In this document: positions 33,469-42,303 of the stretch, piece by piece
Layout of the letters: every line of letters starts with the position of its first letter
Position numbering within the stretch: position 1 is the stretch's first letter
DNA from: Clostridiales bacterium
Lineage (GTDB): Bacteria > Bacillota > Clostridia > Peptostreptococcales > Anaerovoracaceae
Assembly: GCA_009911365.1 (NCBI GenBank)
Contig: QXXF01000002.1
Location: 186,001-250,000, forward strand
Direction: 5' to 3'
Length of the DNA stretch: 64,000 nt
The notes under the pieces: model-generated
The model's database searches: none
What the model was told of the DNA's origin: nothing
The model's input: the letters and a program-made list of their open reading frames with translations, nothing else
Program-made: the position numbers and the translations under genes

Positions 33469-35910
33469 TGTTTTCTCTTCCTTTCTATTTTTCATTCCCC
33501 CAATTTGGGAAGAATCATCGTAATCCAATTCTCTAGTTTTGATTTCCTCCTTGTGGGCAGAAGGCTCCGCTTCTTTCTGCAAGGCTTCTTCATCGGATCC
33601 CCTGGCCCCATGCTCTGGCCTGAAGAATTTCAGCCTGAGCGCGTTGCTGACCACGCAGATGCTGGAAAGGCTCATGGCCGCTGCCGCGAACATGGGATTC
33701 AGCTGCCAGCCCAGGGCCATATAAAACGCGCCTGCTGCTAGAGGGATCCCGATACAATTGTAGAAAAACGCCCAGAACAAATTTTGCTTGATATTGCGGA
33801 TCACGGCCTTGCTCAGCCTGATAGCCGTCACTGCGTCCAGCAGATCATTTTTGATCAGCACCGCGTCCGCGCTTTCGATGGCTACTTCCGTCCCTGCTCC
33901 AATGGCGATGCCCACGTCCGCTCTAGCCAATGCCGGAGCGTCGTTGATCCCATCCCCAATCATAGCCACCGTATGGCCCTGTTCCTGCAGCTTCTTGATG
34001 TGCCGCTCTTTATCCTCTGGCAGGACCTCCGCGATCACACTTGGGATATCCAGCCGCTTTTGTATGGCCGCTGCCACCCGCTTGTTATCCCCGGTGAGCA
34101 TGACCACGTTGATCTTCATCTGGCGGAACAGGTCGATGGCTTTACGACTGGTCGCTTTTTCCATGTCAGAAACCGCTATGATCCCCAGAACCCTTTCTTC
34201 ATCTGCGAAAATCAGCGGCGTTTTTCCCTGGTCCGACAGGGCATCAAGGGTTGCTCTGATCTGCCCGCTGGAGATCTTATGATGTTCCAAAAGCCTCTCA
34301 TTTCCCGCGAAAAACAGCTTCCCGCTGATCCGGGCCGCTATGCCCTGACCGTGTATGGCTTCAAAATCCGCAATTTCCTGTGGGGAAAGGCCCTGTTCCT
34401 GGGCCTGCCGCAGGATGGCTTCCGCAAGGGGATGCTCGCTGGGCTTTTCCAGAGAAGCCGCCAATTGGAGCAGCTGTGCTTCTTCTGTGTCATATGTCAG
34501 GATATCTGTCACTTTTGGCTTTCCTTCGGTGATGGTTCCAGTTTTATCCATGACTACTGTATCCACCCTGTGGGCGATCTCCAGGGCTTCGCCTGATTTG
34601 ATCAAGATGCCGTTTTCCGCGCCTTTTCCTGTCCCCACCATAATAGCCACCGGCGTGGCAAGGCCCAGAGCGCAAGGGCAAGAGATGACTAAAACCGCAA
34701 TTCCTGTGGAGAGGGCGAATTCAAAAGAGGCTCCGGCCACTAGCCAGATGATGGTTGCCAAGACAGCGATTCCAATGACCGTAGGCACAAACACGCCGGC
34801 GATTTTATCCGCCAGCTTGGCGATCGGCGCTTTACTGGAACTGGCCTCGTCCACCAGCCGTATGATCTGATTGATGGTCGTGTCCTCGCCTACTTTGGAA
34901 GCCTTCATCTTCAAAAACCCGCTTTTGTTCACTGTAGCAGAAACAGCCTTGTCTCCCGGCTTTTTTTCCACAGGGATACTCTCGCCAGTAATGACTGATT
35001 CATCTACGCTGGACGCACCATCTATAATCACCCCGTCCACTGGGATGGATGCGCCCGGCTTGATCAGCACAATCTCTCCGGTCCGCACCTGATCCACTGG
35101 GATGATGGTTTCTTTTCCTTCTCGCTCCACAATAGCTGTTCGCGGAGAAAGATCCATCAGCTTTTCAATGGCCTCGCTAGTCTTTCCTTTGGAACGAGTC
35201 TCCAGGAATTTCCCCACTGTGATCAGGGTCAGGATGGTCCCCGCAGATTCAAAATAAATGTCCATGCTGTATTGATGAACCAGCTCCAGATCCCCATGTC
35301 CTAAACCATAGCCAATGCGAAACAGGGCAAAGCAGCCATATGCCGTAGCCGCAGCAGCTCCAATGGCGATCAGGGTATCCATGTTGGGCCCGCCGTGGAG
35401 CAGGCTTCTAAATCCCACGGAGAAATATTTCCGGTTGGCGTAAAGGATCGGTAGCAACAGCAAAAACTGTCCGAATACCATGGCCACCGCATTTTCCGTA
35501 CCATAAAAAATAGACTCGATCACCTGGGGAACTGGCATCCCAAAGTCCATCCGCATCATATGCCCCATGGAAAGATACATGAGCGGGATGAGGAACGCAA
35601 TGGAAAGGATCAACCGTCCTTTCATTTTCTTGATCTCTTCCTGGGCGACGTTTTTCTTTTCGCCCGCGGGTTTCCCTGATTCTTCACCAGCCGCCATCTG
35701 TGCTGCGCTGGCACCATATCCGGCCTTTTCCACAGCCTGGATAATGTCCCCCATGGAAATCTTTTGCTCATCATATGCTACCTTCATGCTGTTTGTCAGC
35801 AAATTGACGCTGACCGCTTCCATGCCCTCTAATTTGCTAGTGGCCTTTTCCACTCTGGCAGAGCAGGCAGAACAGGTCATACCTGTTATATTGAATTTTT
35901 CTTCTTTCAT
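33247..35910 (-). CDS. copA: Copper-exporting P1B-type ATPase with N- and C-terminal metal-binding domains
   Basis: An 887-residue Cu(+) exporter in the plasma membrane. An N-terminal HMA domain (GMTCSAC) at about 5-68 is followed by eight membrane helices, the CPC ion-binding motif at 411-413, phosphorylation site Asp455 (DKTGT), GDGINDAP in the ATP-binding domain and YN/MxxSS residues in the last helices characteristic of Cu(+) pumps. Unusually, a linker of about 50 residues leads to a second HMA domain (GMMCQHC) that resembles free-standing CopZ. The gene starts 13 bases after csoR with a weak GAGAG site. Confidence 0.96.
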   Translation of the reverse strand: MKEEKFNITGMTCSACSARVEKATSKLEGMEAVSVNLLTNSMKVAYDEQKISMGDIIQAVEKAGYGASAAQMAAGEESGKPAGEKKNVAQEEIKKMKGRLILSIAFLIPLMYLSMGHMMRMDFGMPVPQVIESIFYGTENAVAMVFGQFLLLLPILYANRKYFSVGFRSLLHGGPNMDTLIAIGAAAATAYGCFALFRIGYGLGHGDLELVHQYSMDIYFESAGTILTLITVGKFLETRSKGKTSEAIEKLMDLSPRTAIVEREGKETIIPVDQVRTGEIVLIKPGASIPVDGVIIDGASSVDESVITGESIPVEKKPGDKAVSATVNKSGFLKMKASKVGEDTTINQIIRLVDEASSSKAPIAKLADKIAGVFVPTVIGIAVLATIIWLVAGASFEFALSTGIAVLVISCPCALGLATPVAIMVGTGKGAENGILIKSGEALEIAHRVDTVVMDKTGTITEGKPKVTDILTYDTEEAQLLQLAASLEKPSEHPLAEAILRQAQEQGLSPQEIADFEAIHGQGIAARISGKLFFAGNERLLEHHKISSGQIRATLDALSDQGKTPLIFADEERVLGIIAVSDMEKATSRKAIDLFRQMKINVVMLTGDNKRVAAAIQKRLDIPSVIAEVLPEDKERHIKKLQEQGHTVAMIGDGINDAPALARADVGIAIGAGTEVAIESADAVLIKNDLLDAVTAIRLSKAVIRNIKQNLFWAFFYNCIGIPLAAGAFYMALGWQLNPMFAAAAMSLSSICVVSNALRLKFFRPEHGARGSDEEALQKEAEPSAHKEEIKTRELDYDDSSQIGGMKNRKEEKTMAKHETELKIEGMMCQHCKAHVEKTLNGLQGAQAEVDLDAGTAIVRSEQEIADDTFKATIEDAGYELKGIERK

Positions 35911-35923
35911 GTCTGATCACTCT

Positions 35924-36214
35924 CTATTTCATCAGTTTCTGCAGTGTGGCGCAAAGCTCATCCACCACATCTTCGTTCCCATTTTTAATGTCTTCCAGCA
36001 CGCAGCTTTTGATATGATTGGTCAAAAGCACTTTGTTGAAGGAGTTGAGGGCAGACTGGATAGCACTGACCTGGGCCAAAATGTCCACACAGTACCGCTT
36101 TTCCTCCACCATTTTCTTCACGCCTCTCACTTGGCCTTCGATGCGACTGAGACGATTTGTCAAATCCTTATATTCTTTTTCTTCTCTGTGTTTATGTTTT
36201 ACCATTTCTTCCAT
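35924..36214 (-). CDS. csoR: Copper-sensing repressor CsoR
   Basis: A 96-residue helical DUF156 repressor. The Cu(+)-binding residues are visible: Cys in RYCVDIL, then His and Cys in NHIKSCV, the C-H-C triad of CsoR. The N-terminal helix (NRLSRIEGQVRGVKKMVEE) is typical. A GGGGGTG ribosome site precedes the ATG. Directly upstream is a strong promoter overlapped by a perfect palindrome. Copper binding should release the repressor and induce csoR-copA. Confidence 0.95.
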   Translation of the reverse strand: MEEMVKHKHREEKEYKDLTNRLSRIEGQVRGVKKMVEEKRYCVDILAQVSAIQSALNSFNKVLLTNHIKSCVLEDIKNGNEDVVDELCATLQKLMK

Positions 36215-36234
36215 CTTTATGACCCACCCCCTTT

Positions 36235-36284
36235 ATACATATACCCGGTATATGTATATTAAACCCAAAAATTTCTATTGTCAA
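36235..36284 (-). promoter_or_regulatory. csoR promoter with palindromic operator
   Basis: On the minus strand TTGACA (36279-36284) and TAATAT (36256-36261) are 17 bases apart. The palindrome ATACATATACC-C-GGTATATGTAT (arms 36235-36245 and 36247-36257) overlaps the -10 and start site, fitting a CsoR operator. Confidence 0.75.
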
Positions 36285-36458
36285 GAAAAATTCCACTCTG
36301 CCTATTGATCCATTCTGATTCAAGCAAGCATTTTTCTTATTTGAGAACAGGCTTTCAAACGCAAATCCGCATTTTCATCACAAAAATGTCCGCTTGCTTT
36401 TTGAGTGGTTCCAATTATAATAGAAACAAATGATCGTTCAATAGAAAAGGAGGTTCTT

Positions 36459-37067
36459 ATGGATATTCAAGCCACTATCAAAGCTCTTGAAAAAAACCGT
36501 TACACTGTCAGCTTTTTCTCGTCCTCTAAGGAGGCAACGGATTATTTGAATGAACATCTAGATCAGCGCATCATTGGGTTCGGTGATTCTGACACCATGG
36601 CTCATATGAAGTTCTATGAAACTTTGTCTGCCCATAATACCGTCTATGACCCCCAGCAGAGCAAGGATAATGATGAATTTCTGGAAATCGCGGCAAAATG
36701 CCTGACAACGGAAATTTATCTCACTTCTGTGAACGCGATCGCGCAGACAGGCGAGATGGTAAATATCGATGGCACTGGAAACCGTATCGCAGGTTCTCTC
36801 TTTGGGCATCAAAAAGTCTATTTTATTTTAGGTACCAACAAGATCGAACCGGATCTGGAAAGAGCCGTCTGGCGCGCACGCAACATCGCCGCGCCAAAAA
36901 ACGCCAAGCGCTTTCAGTTAGCGACTCCTTGTGCCATAAAAGGGGACCACTGCTATGATTGCTCCAGTCCGGACCGGATCTGCAACGCCCTGACGATCCA
37001 TCTCAAAAAGATGAACGATGTGGATGACGTGGAAATCATATTGATCGATGAAGAACTAGGGTTTTGA
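36459..37067 (+). CDS. LUD-domain protein (LutC/YkgG-like)
   Basis: A 202-residue LUD domain protein. Features are IGFGDSDTMAHM near residue 45, VNAIAQTGEMVNIDGTGNRIAGSLFG and the terminal region with four cysteines (CAIKGDHCYDCSSPDRIC) common in the anaerobe subgroup. Relatives serve lactate oxidation (LutC), but single-gene copies in clostridia are of unknown function. AAAAGGAGG precedes the ATG at 36459. The region 36262-36458 to csoR contains the divergent promoters and nothing else recognisable. Confidence 0.85.
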   Translation: MDIQATIKALEKNRYTVSFFSSSKEATDYLNEHLDQRIIGFGDSDTMAHMKFYETLSAHNTVYDPQQSKDNDEFLEIAAKCLTTEIYLTSVNAIAQTGEMVNIDGTGNRIAGSLFGHQKVYFILGTNKIEPDLERAVWRARNIAAPKNAKRFQLATPCAIKGDHCYDCSSPDRICNALTIHLKKMNDVDDVEIILIDEELGF

Positions 37068-37087
37068 TGGTTCATGGAAAATAAGGC

Positions 37088-37140
37088 AAAAGGAGCAGAT
37101 CGCACTGACAAGATCCAGCCTGCTCCTTTTAATTGTTTCG
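37088..37140. terminator. Bidirectional terminator between convergent genes
   Basis: AAAAGGAGCAG (37088-37098) and CTGCTCCTTTT (37130-37140) pair perfectly and supply T-tracts on both strands. Confidence 0.85.
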
Positions 37141-37149
37141 AGTTTTCTT

Positions 37150-37728
37150 TTATAAAAACTGGCCTTTGTATTCCTGTAAAGGCTGATACAGTTTATAAAG
37201 GCTGAAAGCCTCTTTTCCACTAGATGCCGCCTTGCTCACCCAATTGACCTGGACAGCCTCTGCCTGGACTTTCACGCTTCCCGCATTCATGCCATCCGCA
37301 CCTGTGTCCGTGCGAATGGATTCAAACAGGGATCTAGAATGTTCCCCTGGCTCGACAGGCAGGCTGTAATAATAGTATCCGTCCGGTTCCGGGACCCACA
37401 CGCCTTTCTTGGCCTCTGCCTCGGACGGATCGGCCATGATGGTATCTGACACCAGCTGACAGCCCAACTCCGGCCAGCTAGTCCCCTCTCCACGGCCAGC
37501 AACATTGACCTTTGCCCGGATCCACATATTCTGGCTGCCTCCATTGATCACCTGGGCGTCCTCATTCATGGCAATGTTGGCCAGATCAATCTCTTCCTGG
37601 ATCTGTGGCAAAGTATCAGCGGAAAAGCTTTCCCCACCATGGGAAAACCATACCTTATACACCACTGCTGCGCTGACGCACAGCAAAAAACAGATCGCAC
37701 TCAGCAGCACTGCGTTTAGCTTGTCCAT
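37150..37728 (-). CDS. Exported protein resembling SipW-dependent (TasA/CalY-like) surface proteins
   Basis: 192 residues with an N-terminal hydrophobic helix at 5-27 (VLLSAICFLLCVSAAVVYKVW). The beta-rich remainder contains NMWIRAKV and DGYYYYSLPVEPGEHSRSLFESI, the pattern of the DGxYYY..PL.PGE.....LF segment found in SipW-type signal-peptide proteins and spore-former biofilm-fibre relatives. No SipW peptidase and no second copy are nearby. The family assignment is tentative; an uncharacterised anchored protein is the safe reading. AGGGGG precedes the ATG. Confidence 0.5.
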   Translation of the reverse strand: MDKLNAVLLSAICFLLCVSAAVVYKVWFSHGGESFSADTLPQIQEEIDLANIAMNEDAQVINGGSQNMWIRAKVNVAGRGEGTSWPELGCQLVSDTIMADPSEAEAKKGVWVPEPDGYYYYSLPVEPGEHSRSLFESIRTDTGADGMNAGSVKVQAEAVQVNWVSKAASSGKEAFSLYKLYQPLQEYKGQFL

Positions 37729-37859
37729 ACTTTTATCCCCCTATGCGTAAAATTCTCCATAAGAAAATTTTAACATATAGTCTGCGGGACAAGAGATGGA
37801 ATCATTCCCTAAAAAACCGCGGAATTCCGCAAAAATCGTCTGGAAATCAAATTTTAAGG

Positions 37860-39047
37860 TTATACATATTTTCGGATATAGCGGATCAAAGTCTTCGTGT
37901 CCGCCCATCTGGCGTTCTGATTTTTTGACCCCAGCACGACTGTGATATAAGTCTTTCCTTTATAGCTATACGCTCCCACAAAACAGTGCCCAGCCCTTCC
38001 TGTGGTCCCTGTTTTAATGCCTGACAAGCCTTTGACCTGCCCCAGCAGTTTATTAGTGGTCTTCACTGTGTATTTTTTATGCTTTCTCAAAGTCCTGAAG
38101 GTATATTTCTTCTTTTTGACGATACCGCAGAAAGTCTTCTTTTTCAATGCGCATTGGCTGATAACAGCAAGGTCTCTAGCCGTAGAATAATGCCGCTTGT
38201 TGTCCAGCCCATGGGGATTGACAAAATTGGTATTCTGACAGCCTAAGGCTTTGGCCTTCTTGTTCATCTTTGCCGCAAAGGCTTTTTTGCTCCCAGAAAC
38301 ATGCTCTGCCAGAGCGGTGGCGGAACCATTGTCCGACAGAATCAGAGCAGCATGGAGCAGGTCCCGCATCCTAGCCCTATCGTTCACCCTGTATTTTATA
38401 TCCCGAAAGGGTGTTTTTACCGCTTGCTTGCTGATTTTGACCGTACTGTTCCACTTTTTGTTCTCCAAAGCTAAAATAGCGGTCATGATCTTTGTGGTGC
38501 TGGCATTGGCCCTTTTGGTATCCATGGTTTTTCCATAAAAGATCTGCCCTGAATTTTTTTCCATAATAATGGCGCTCTTGCAGGTCAGCTTTAGGGTATG
38601 CCGGTTCCTGGTCAAGATCTTGATATTCGGACTGGTATATGCTGCTGCGTTTTCACCCGCAGCAATCACGACTCTCCAGGTCGAAGCGTTTGTTTTCTTC
38701 CATTTGTTTGGATACGCCAAAACCACCTTTCCCTGTTCTTTTTTCGGGGACCCGAATTCCTTTTGCGTGATCCACTCGCCTTGTTTCTGATCGTACATCT
38801 GCAAAGATACGGTCCTGCCTCTAGCAGGTATCACTGTGATGGTATCCTTCAAATCAGAAGACGCTGGCTTTGTGATTTCTGTCATCAGCCCTTCTACACT
38901 GGTGGGCGCAGTAGGTTCCAATGGAGTCACTTCTGGTGAAGTAACCTCGGCTGCCGTGACAGTCCCCGACTCTGCTGCTAGGACTCCTGTCGGGCACATA
39001 GAAAAGGCCACTGCGAAAACTATAATTACTGCTAATACTCGTTTCAT
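37860..39047 (-). CDS. D-alanyl-D-alanine carboxypeptidase (S11 family, DacF-like)
   Basis: A 395-residue secreted low-molecular-weight penicillin-binding protein. A signal peptide (VLAVIIVFAVAFSMCPTGVLA) is followed by a Thr/Pro/Val-rich linker and a beta-rich region to about 150, then the peptidase with all three motifs: STTK (SxxK), SDNGSA (SxN) and IKTGTTG (KTG). It removes the terminal D-Ala from stem peptides and is a beta-lactam target. The C-terminal membrane-anchor helix usual in DacA is absent. The extra N-terminal module is uncommon. AAGGAG lies before the ATG. Confidence 0.92.
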   Translation of the reverse strand: MKRVLAVIIVFAVAFSMCPTGVLAAESGTVTAAEVTSPEVTPLEPTAPTSVEGLMTEITKPASSDLKDTITVIPARGRTVSLQMYDQKQGEWITQKEFGSPKKEQGKVVLAYPNKWKKTNASTWRVVIAAGENAAAYTSPNIKILTRNRHTLKLTCKSAIIMEKNSGQIFYGKTMDTKRANASTTKIMTAILALENKKWNSTVKISKQAVKTPFRDIKYRVNDRARMRDLLHAALILSDNGSATALAEHVSGSKKAFAAKMNKKAKALGCQNTNFVNPHGLDNKRHYSTARDLAVISQCALKKKTFCGIVKKKKYTFRTLRKHKKYTVKTTNKLLGQVKGLSGIKTGTTGRAGHCFVGAYSYKGKTYITVVLGSKNQNARWADTKTLIRYIRKYV

Positions 39048-39266
39048 GATCTCTGATTCTCCTTCTTATGGTAATAAGGCTCTGTCTTCGCTCTATTGTA
39101 CATTAATTTTCCTCTGTTTGCAATATTTGGTTGATTATTTTTAGGATTTTCTATTTACGCATGATTTGATATAATAAAAGATACTTTGCGTCATCTAGGG
39201 TTTCCAGGAATTTTTGATCCATATCTGAAAACCTCTTGATCATTTGTTAGAGAAAAGGAGCATGTT

Positions 39267-40607
39267 GTGCAGGTCGATTTGTTACAAGGAAATATCACAA
39301 GATCCATTTTGTTTTTTTCTGCCCCCATGATGGCAGGCAACCTTTTGCAGCAGCTTTACAATATTGCGGATACTCTGATCGTCGGACGTTTTTTAGGATC
39401 TGGAGCCTTAGCCGCGGTCGGTTCTTCCTTTACGCTGATCATATTTCTCACTTCCGTGATTTTAGGCCTATGCATGGGCAGCGGCACTTTGCTTTCCATG
39501 CATTGGGGCGCAAAGGACTCCGAATCCTTTCAGTGCGCACAGGCCTTTTCCCTGCTTTTCATCGGCAGCCTCACTCTGCTGATGACAGCTGGGATCTTAA
39601 TGTTCACAGACCCCATCATGGGCCTGCTGCGAATCCCTGAGGAAATCTTTACAGAAACCAAAACCTACCTGCGGATCATTTTCTGCGGCATTTTGTTCAC
39701 CTTCTTGTTCAATTATTTTGCCGCAGCTCTCCGTTCCATTGGAAATTCCGCTGTTCCCCTTGTTTTTCTCAGCATTGCTTCGGTCTTGAACATTGTCTTG
39801 GACTTTCTCTTTATTTTATCCTTTGACATGGGAATTTCCGGTGCCGCTTGGGCCACAGTGACCGCCCAAGCCGTGTCAGCCATTGGATTGTCCATCTATT
39901 GTCTCAGCGGGCAGCCTTGTCTGCGCTTGGAAAAACGCCACTTTTCGTTTCACCCCTTGGTTTGGAAAAATGTGATCCATTTTTCCCTGCTGACTTCCAT
40001 GCAGCAATCCATCATGAATTTTGGCATTCTTCTCATCCAAGGGCTGGTCAACAGTTTTGGCGTGGCAGTCATGGCCGCCTTTGCCGCGGCAGTGAAGATC
40101 GACGCATTCGCTTATATGCCTGTCCAGGATTTTGGCAACGCTTTTTCTACATTTATCGCCCAAAATTTTGGCGCAGGAAACCATAGACGGGTCCGAAAGA
40201 GCATCCGTTCAGCACTTTGGGTCTCCATGGCCTTTTGCCTGATCATTTCTCTGTTGGTTTGGCTGTTCGCAAAGCCTCTTATGGGATGTTTCATCCAGCC
40301 TGAAGAAACGGAGATCATCTCTATTGGCGTAACCTACCTTCACGTTGAAGGTGCGTTTTACTGCGGCATTGGCTGTTTATTTTTGCTGTACGGCTTTTAC
40401 CGCGGGATCGGCCAGCCTGGAATCTCGATCCTTCTGACCATCATTTCCCTGGGCACTAGGGTGGTTTTGGCTTACTGCCTCGCTCCCACCACTATCGGGC
40501 TTTTAGGGATCTGGTGGGCCATTCCCATCGGATGGATCCTAGCGGACTTGGTCGGACTCCTATACTATCGGAAAGTTTGTGGAAAGTCTCTACTCCCATC
40601 TGCATAA
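39267..40607 (+). CDS. MATE-family multidrug/Na+ antiporter
   Basis: 446 residues, twelve predicted transmembrane helices, with MATE family signatures (SAPMMAGNLLQQLYNIADTLIVGRFLG at the N-terminus, split here by reading only the pattern NxxDTxxxGRxLG). It should expel cationic compounds driven by Na+ or H+. A GTG start is used six bases after AAGGAG. It overlaps nothing; the DUF6512 gene follows after 22 bases and is probably cotranscribed. The upstream region 39048-39266 has an isolated TATAAT but no clear riboswitch. Confidence 0.93.
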   Translation: MQVDLLQGNITRSILFFSAPMMAGNLLQQLYNIADTLIVGRFLGSGALAAVGSSFTLIIFLTSVILGLCMGSGTLLSMHWGAKDSESFQCAQAFSLLFIGSLTLLMTAGILMFTDPIMGLLRIPEEIFTETKTYLRIIFCGILFTFLFNYFAAALRSIGNSAVPLVFLSIASVLNIVLDFLFILSFDMGISGAAWATVTAQAVSAIGLSIYCLSGQPCLRLEKRHFSFHPLVWKNVIHFSLLTSMQQSIMNFGILLIQGLVNSFGVAVMAAFAAAVKIDAFAYMPVQDFGNAFSTFIAQNFGAGNHRRVRKSIRSALWVSMAFCLIISLLVWLFAKPLMGCFIQPEETEIISIGVTYLHVEGAFYCGIGCLFLLYGFYRGIGQPGISILLTIISLGTRVVLAYCLAPTTIGLLGIWWAIPIGWILADLVGLLYYRKVCGKSLLPSA

Positions 40608-40629
40608 ATTAACAGATGGGGGATTGAAT

Positions 40630-41154
40630 ATGAGCATGAAAAAATGGCATTTGGCGGGAATCACTTTTACGATCATTGCTGGAACACTGGATCACTTTAT
40701 CTATCAATGGTCTAGCGAAAGCGTCTTCTTGGCGCCGTTTTCCGCTGTCAACGAAAGCACATGGGAACACTTGAAGCTTTTGGCTGTTCCTCTGCTGCTA
40801 TTTTCTTTCGCAGAGCATTTTGCCTATGGCAAAGTTTTCTCTAATTTTCTCGCTGTGCGGACTTGCTGCGTCCTGGCTGGCATGGCATCTATCATCGTGA
40901 TGTTTTATGGATGTGTGGCCCTCACAGGACAACACTGGCTATGGGCTGACATTGGAATTTTTGTCTTATCCGTGATATGCGCCTATGGACTCAGCTTTGT
41001 TCTGCTAAACTACAGGTCGCTCTCTGGAATGACCTGGGAAATCATAGCCCGGGTTTTACTGGTGCTGTTAGTAGTGTCTTTTATTTTCTTTACGAAACAA
41101 CCGCCTCATCTATTCTTGTTTCAGGATCCAGTCACAGGGCAATACGGGATGTGA
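40630..41154 (+). CDS. DUF6512-type integral membrane protein
   Basis: 174 residues with five to six transmembrane helices and the conserved N-terminal pattern GxxFxIxxGTxxHFxYxWS...FxPxNESxWEHLKL. Function is unknown; the family is frequent in gut clostridia. ATG at 40630 follows a G-rich site. It lies directly behind the MATE gene. The long intergenic region downstream contains DnaA boxes. Confidence 0.75.
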   Translation: MSMKKWHLAGITFTIIAGTLDHFIYQWSSESVFLAPFSAVNESTWEHLKLLAVPLLLFSFAEHFAYGKVFSNFLAVRTCCVLAGMASIIVMFYGCVALTGQHWLWADIGIFVLSVICAYGLSFVLLNYRSLSGMTWEIIARVLLVLLVVSFIFFTKQPPHLFLFQDPVTGQYGM

Positions 41155-41200
41155 CAGTTTTCAACATGCCGCATCCCTTGTTTTTTGGGAACTTCGGGCA

Positions 41201-41321
41201 TTATCCACAGAAATTTTAAAATCGTATACAATTTTATCCATAGGCAAATGTGGATAAACATATTTTTACAAACGTTGAGATTTCAATCTTTTCTCTGGTT
41301 GACAAAAATAAGTTATCCACA
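41201..41321. promoter_or_regulatory. Cluster of DnaA boxes in an AT-rich intergenic region
   Basis: The 380-base gap 41155-41534 has no gene. It holds three perfect DnaA boxes: TTATCCACA at 41201-41209 and 41313-41321 and the reverse orientation TGTGGATAA at 41249-41257, plus TTATCCATA at 41234-41242 with one mismatch, within runs of A/T. No dnaA, dnaN, rpmH or strand-bias switch is nearby, so this resembles a DnaA-titration or regulatory cluster rather than oriC. Confidence 0.7.
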
Positions 41322-41534
41322 GTTTTTCACAGTCACTTCCAAAAATTTTCAAATTTCGCTAAAAACCTTGATTTTTCACTGTTTTCTGTGGATTGGAGCA
41401 TTGATTTCTTTAGAAACTCAAGGAAAAATCCGCTGTGATTTCCTCTCTTTCCATCATAATCATAGTATACTTGTCCGTAAAATTATGATAAGCTAGAAAC
41501 ATCAAATCAAACATAAACATGGAGGGATCCTTTC

Positions 41535-42230
41535 ATGATCAGAAAAATCATTGAAATTAACGAAGAAGCCTGCAATGGCTGCGGATTATGCGCACAAGCC
41601 TGTCACGAAGGCGCAATTGGCATGGTAAACGGAAAAGCGAAATTGCTACGGGACGATTACTGCGATGGTCTGGGAGATTGTCTGCCGACCTGTCCTGCTG
41701 GAGCTATTTCCTTTATTGAACGAGAAGCTGCTCCTTATGATGAAGCAGCGGTCATTGCCAATAAAAAAGAACAGGGAACCGATCCGGCCCCTGTAGGCTG
41801 CCCGGGAAGCAGTGCTCAATCCCTAACCCCTGAGCCTAAAGCCTCGGCCCCCGCGGCTCCTGTTTCCACTCAGCTGCGTCAGTGGCCAGTACAGATCAAA
41901 CTGGCTCCCCTCAAAGCGCCTTACTTTGATAACGCAAAGCTTTTGATCGCCGCAGATTGCACGGCCTATGCTTATGGAAATTTTCACCATGAATTTATGA
42001 AGGGGAAAATCACGCTCATTGGCTGTCCTAAGCTAGATGACATCGATTATGGAGAAAAGCTGACTGAAATCATCAAGCAAAACCAGATCCAAAGTGTAAC
42101 GGTCATCCGCATGGAGGTACCTTGCTGCGGCGGCATTGAAATGGCTGTCAAAAATGCGCTGCAGGCTAGCGGAAAGTTCCTGCCATGGCAAGTGGTGACG
42201 ATTTCCACAGATGGACAGATCTTAGATTAA
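41535..42230 (+). CDS. Ferredoxin-type 4Fe-4S protein with a C-terminal cysteine-containing domain
   Basis: 231 residues. The N-terminal 65 residues are a two-cluster ferredoxin: CNGCGLCAQAC (CX2CX2CX3C) and CDGLGDCLPTCP, a modified second motif. A Pro/Ala-rich linker at 85-120 leads to a domain with cysteines in AADCTAYAYG, LIGCPKLDD and VPCCGGI. The whole is a recognised but uncharacterised anaerobe protein thought to transfer electrons. GGAGGG precedes the ATG. Confidence 0.85.
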   Translation: MIRKIIEINEEACNGCGLCAQACHEGAIGMVNGKAKLLRDDYCDGLGDCLPTCPAGAISFIEREAAPYDEAAVIANKKEQGTDPAPVGCPGSSAQSLTPEPKASAPAAPVSTQLRQWPVQIKLAPLKAPYFDNAKLLIAADCTAYAYGNFHHEFMKGKITLIGCPKLDDIDYGEKLTEIIKQNQIQSVTVIRMEVPCCGGIEMAVKNALQASGKFLPWQVVTISTDGQILD

Positions 42231-42279
42231 ATTTCGCACTAAACTGCTTTTGAAGTAAAAGGATATTGAAAATCAGGGT

Positions 42280-42303
42280 GAAAGGAGGATCAGAACTCCT
42301 TTC
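42280..42303. repeat. Short hairpin over the stop codon of the ABC permease gene
   Basis: GAAAGGAG (42280-42287) and CTCCTTTC (42296-42303) with an eight-base loop between convergent genes; a weak two-way terminator at best because no T-run follows. Confidence 0.35.

Noticed and set aside
33784-34596. A 270-codon plus-strand open frame antisense to copA
   Set aside because: The copA motifs (CPC, DKTGT) are on the other strand in the same stretch, and the antisense product shows no domain pattern.
39048-39266. Possible guanidine-type riboswitch before the MATE gene (CTAGGGTTTCC)
   Set aside because: Only the first element resembles the motif; the later conserved segments are missing and only about 75 bases remain before the start codon.
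41155-41534. Chromosomal origin oriC
   Set aside because: No dnaA, dnaN, rpmH or gyr genes are nearby and coding-strand bias does not reverse here, so the DnaA boxes are treated as a separate cluster.
42280-42303. Strong terminator between the ferredoxin and ABC permease genes
   Set aside because: The eight-base stem overlaps the permease stop codon and has no T-tract; kept only as a weak hairpin.
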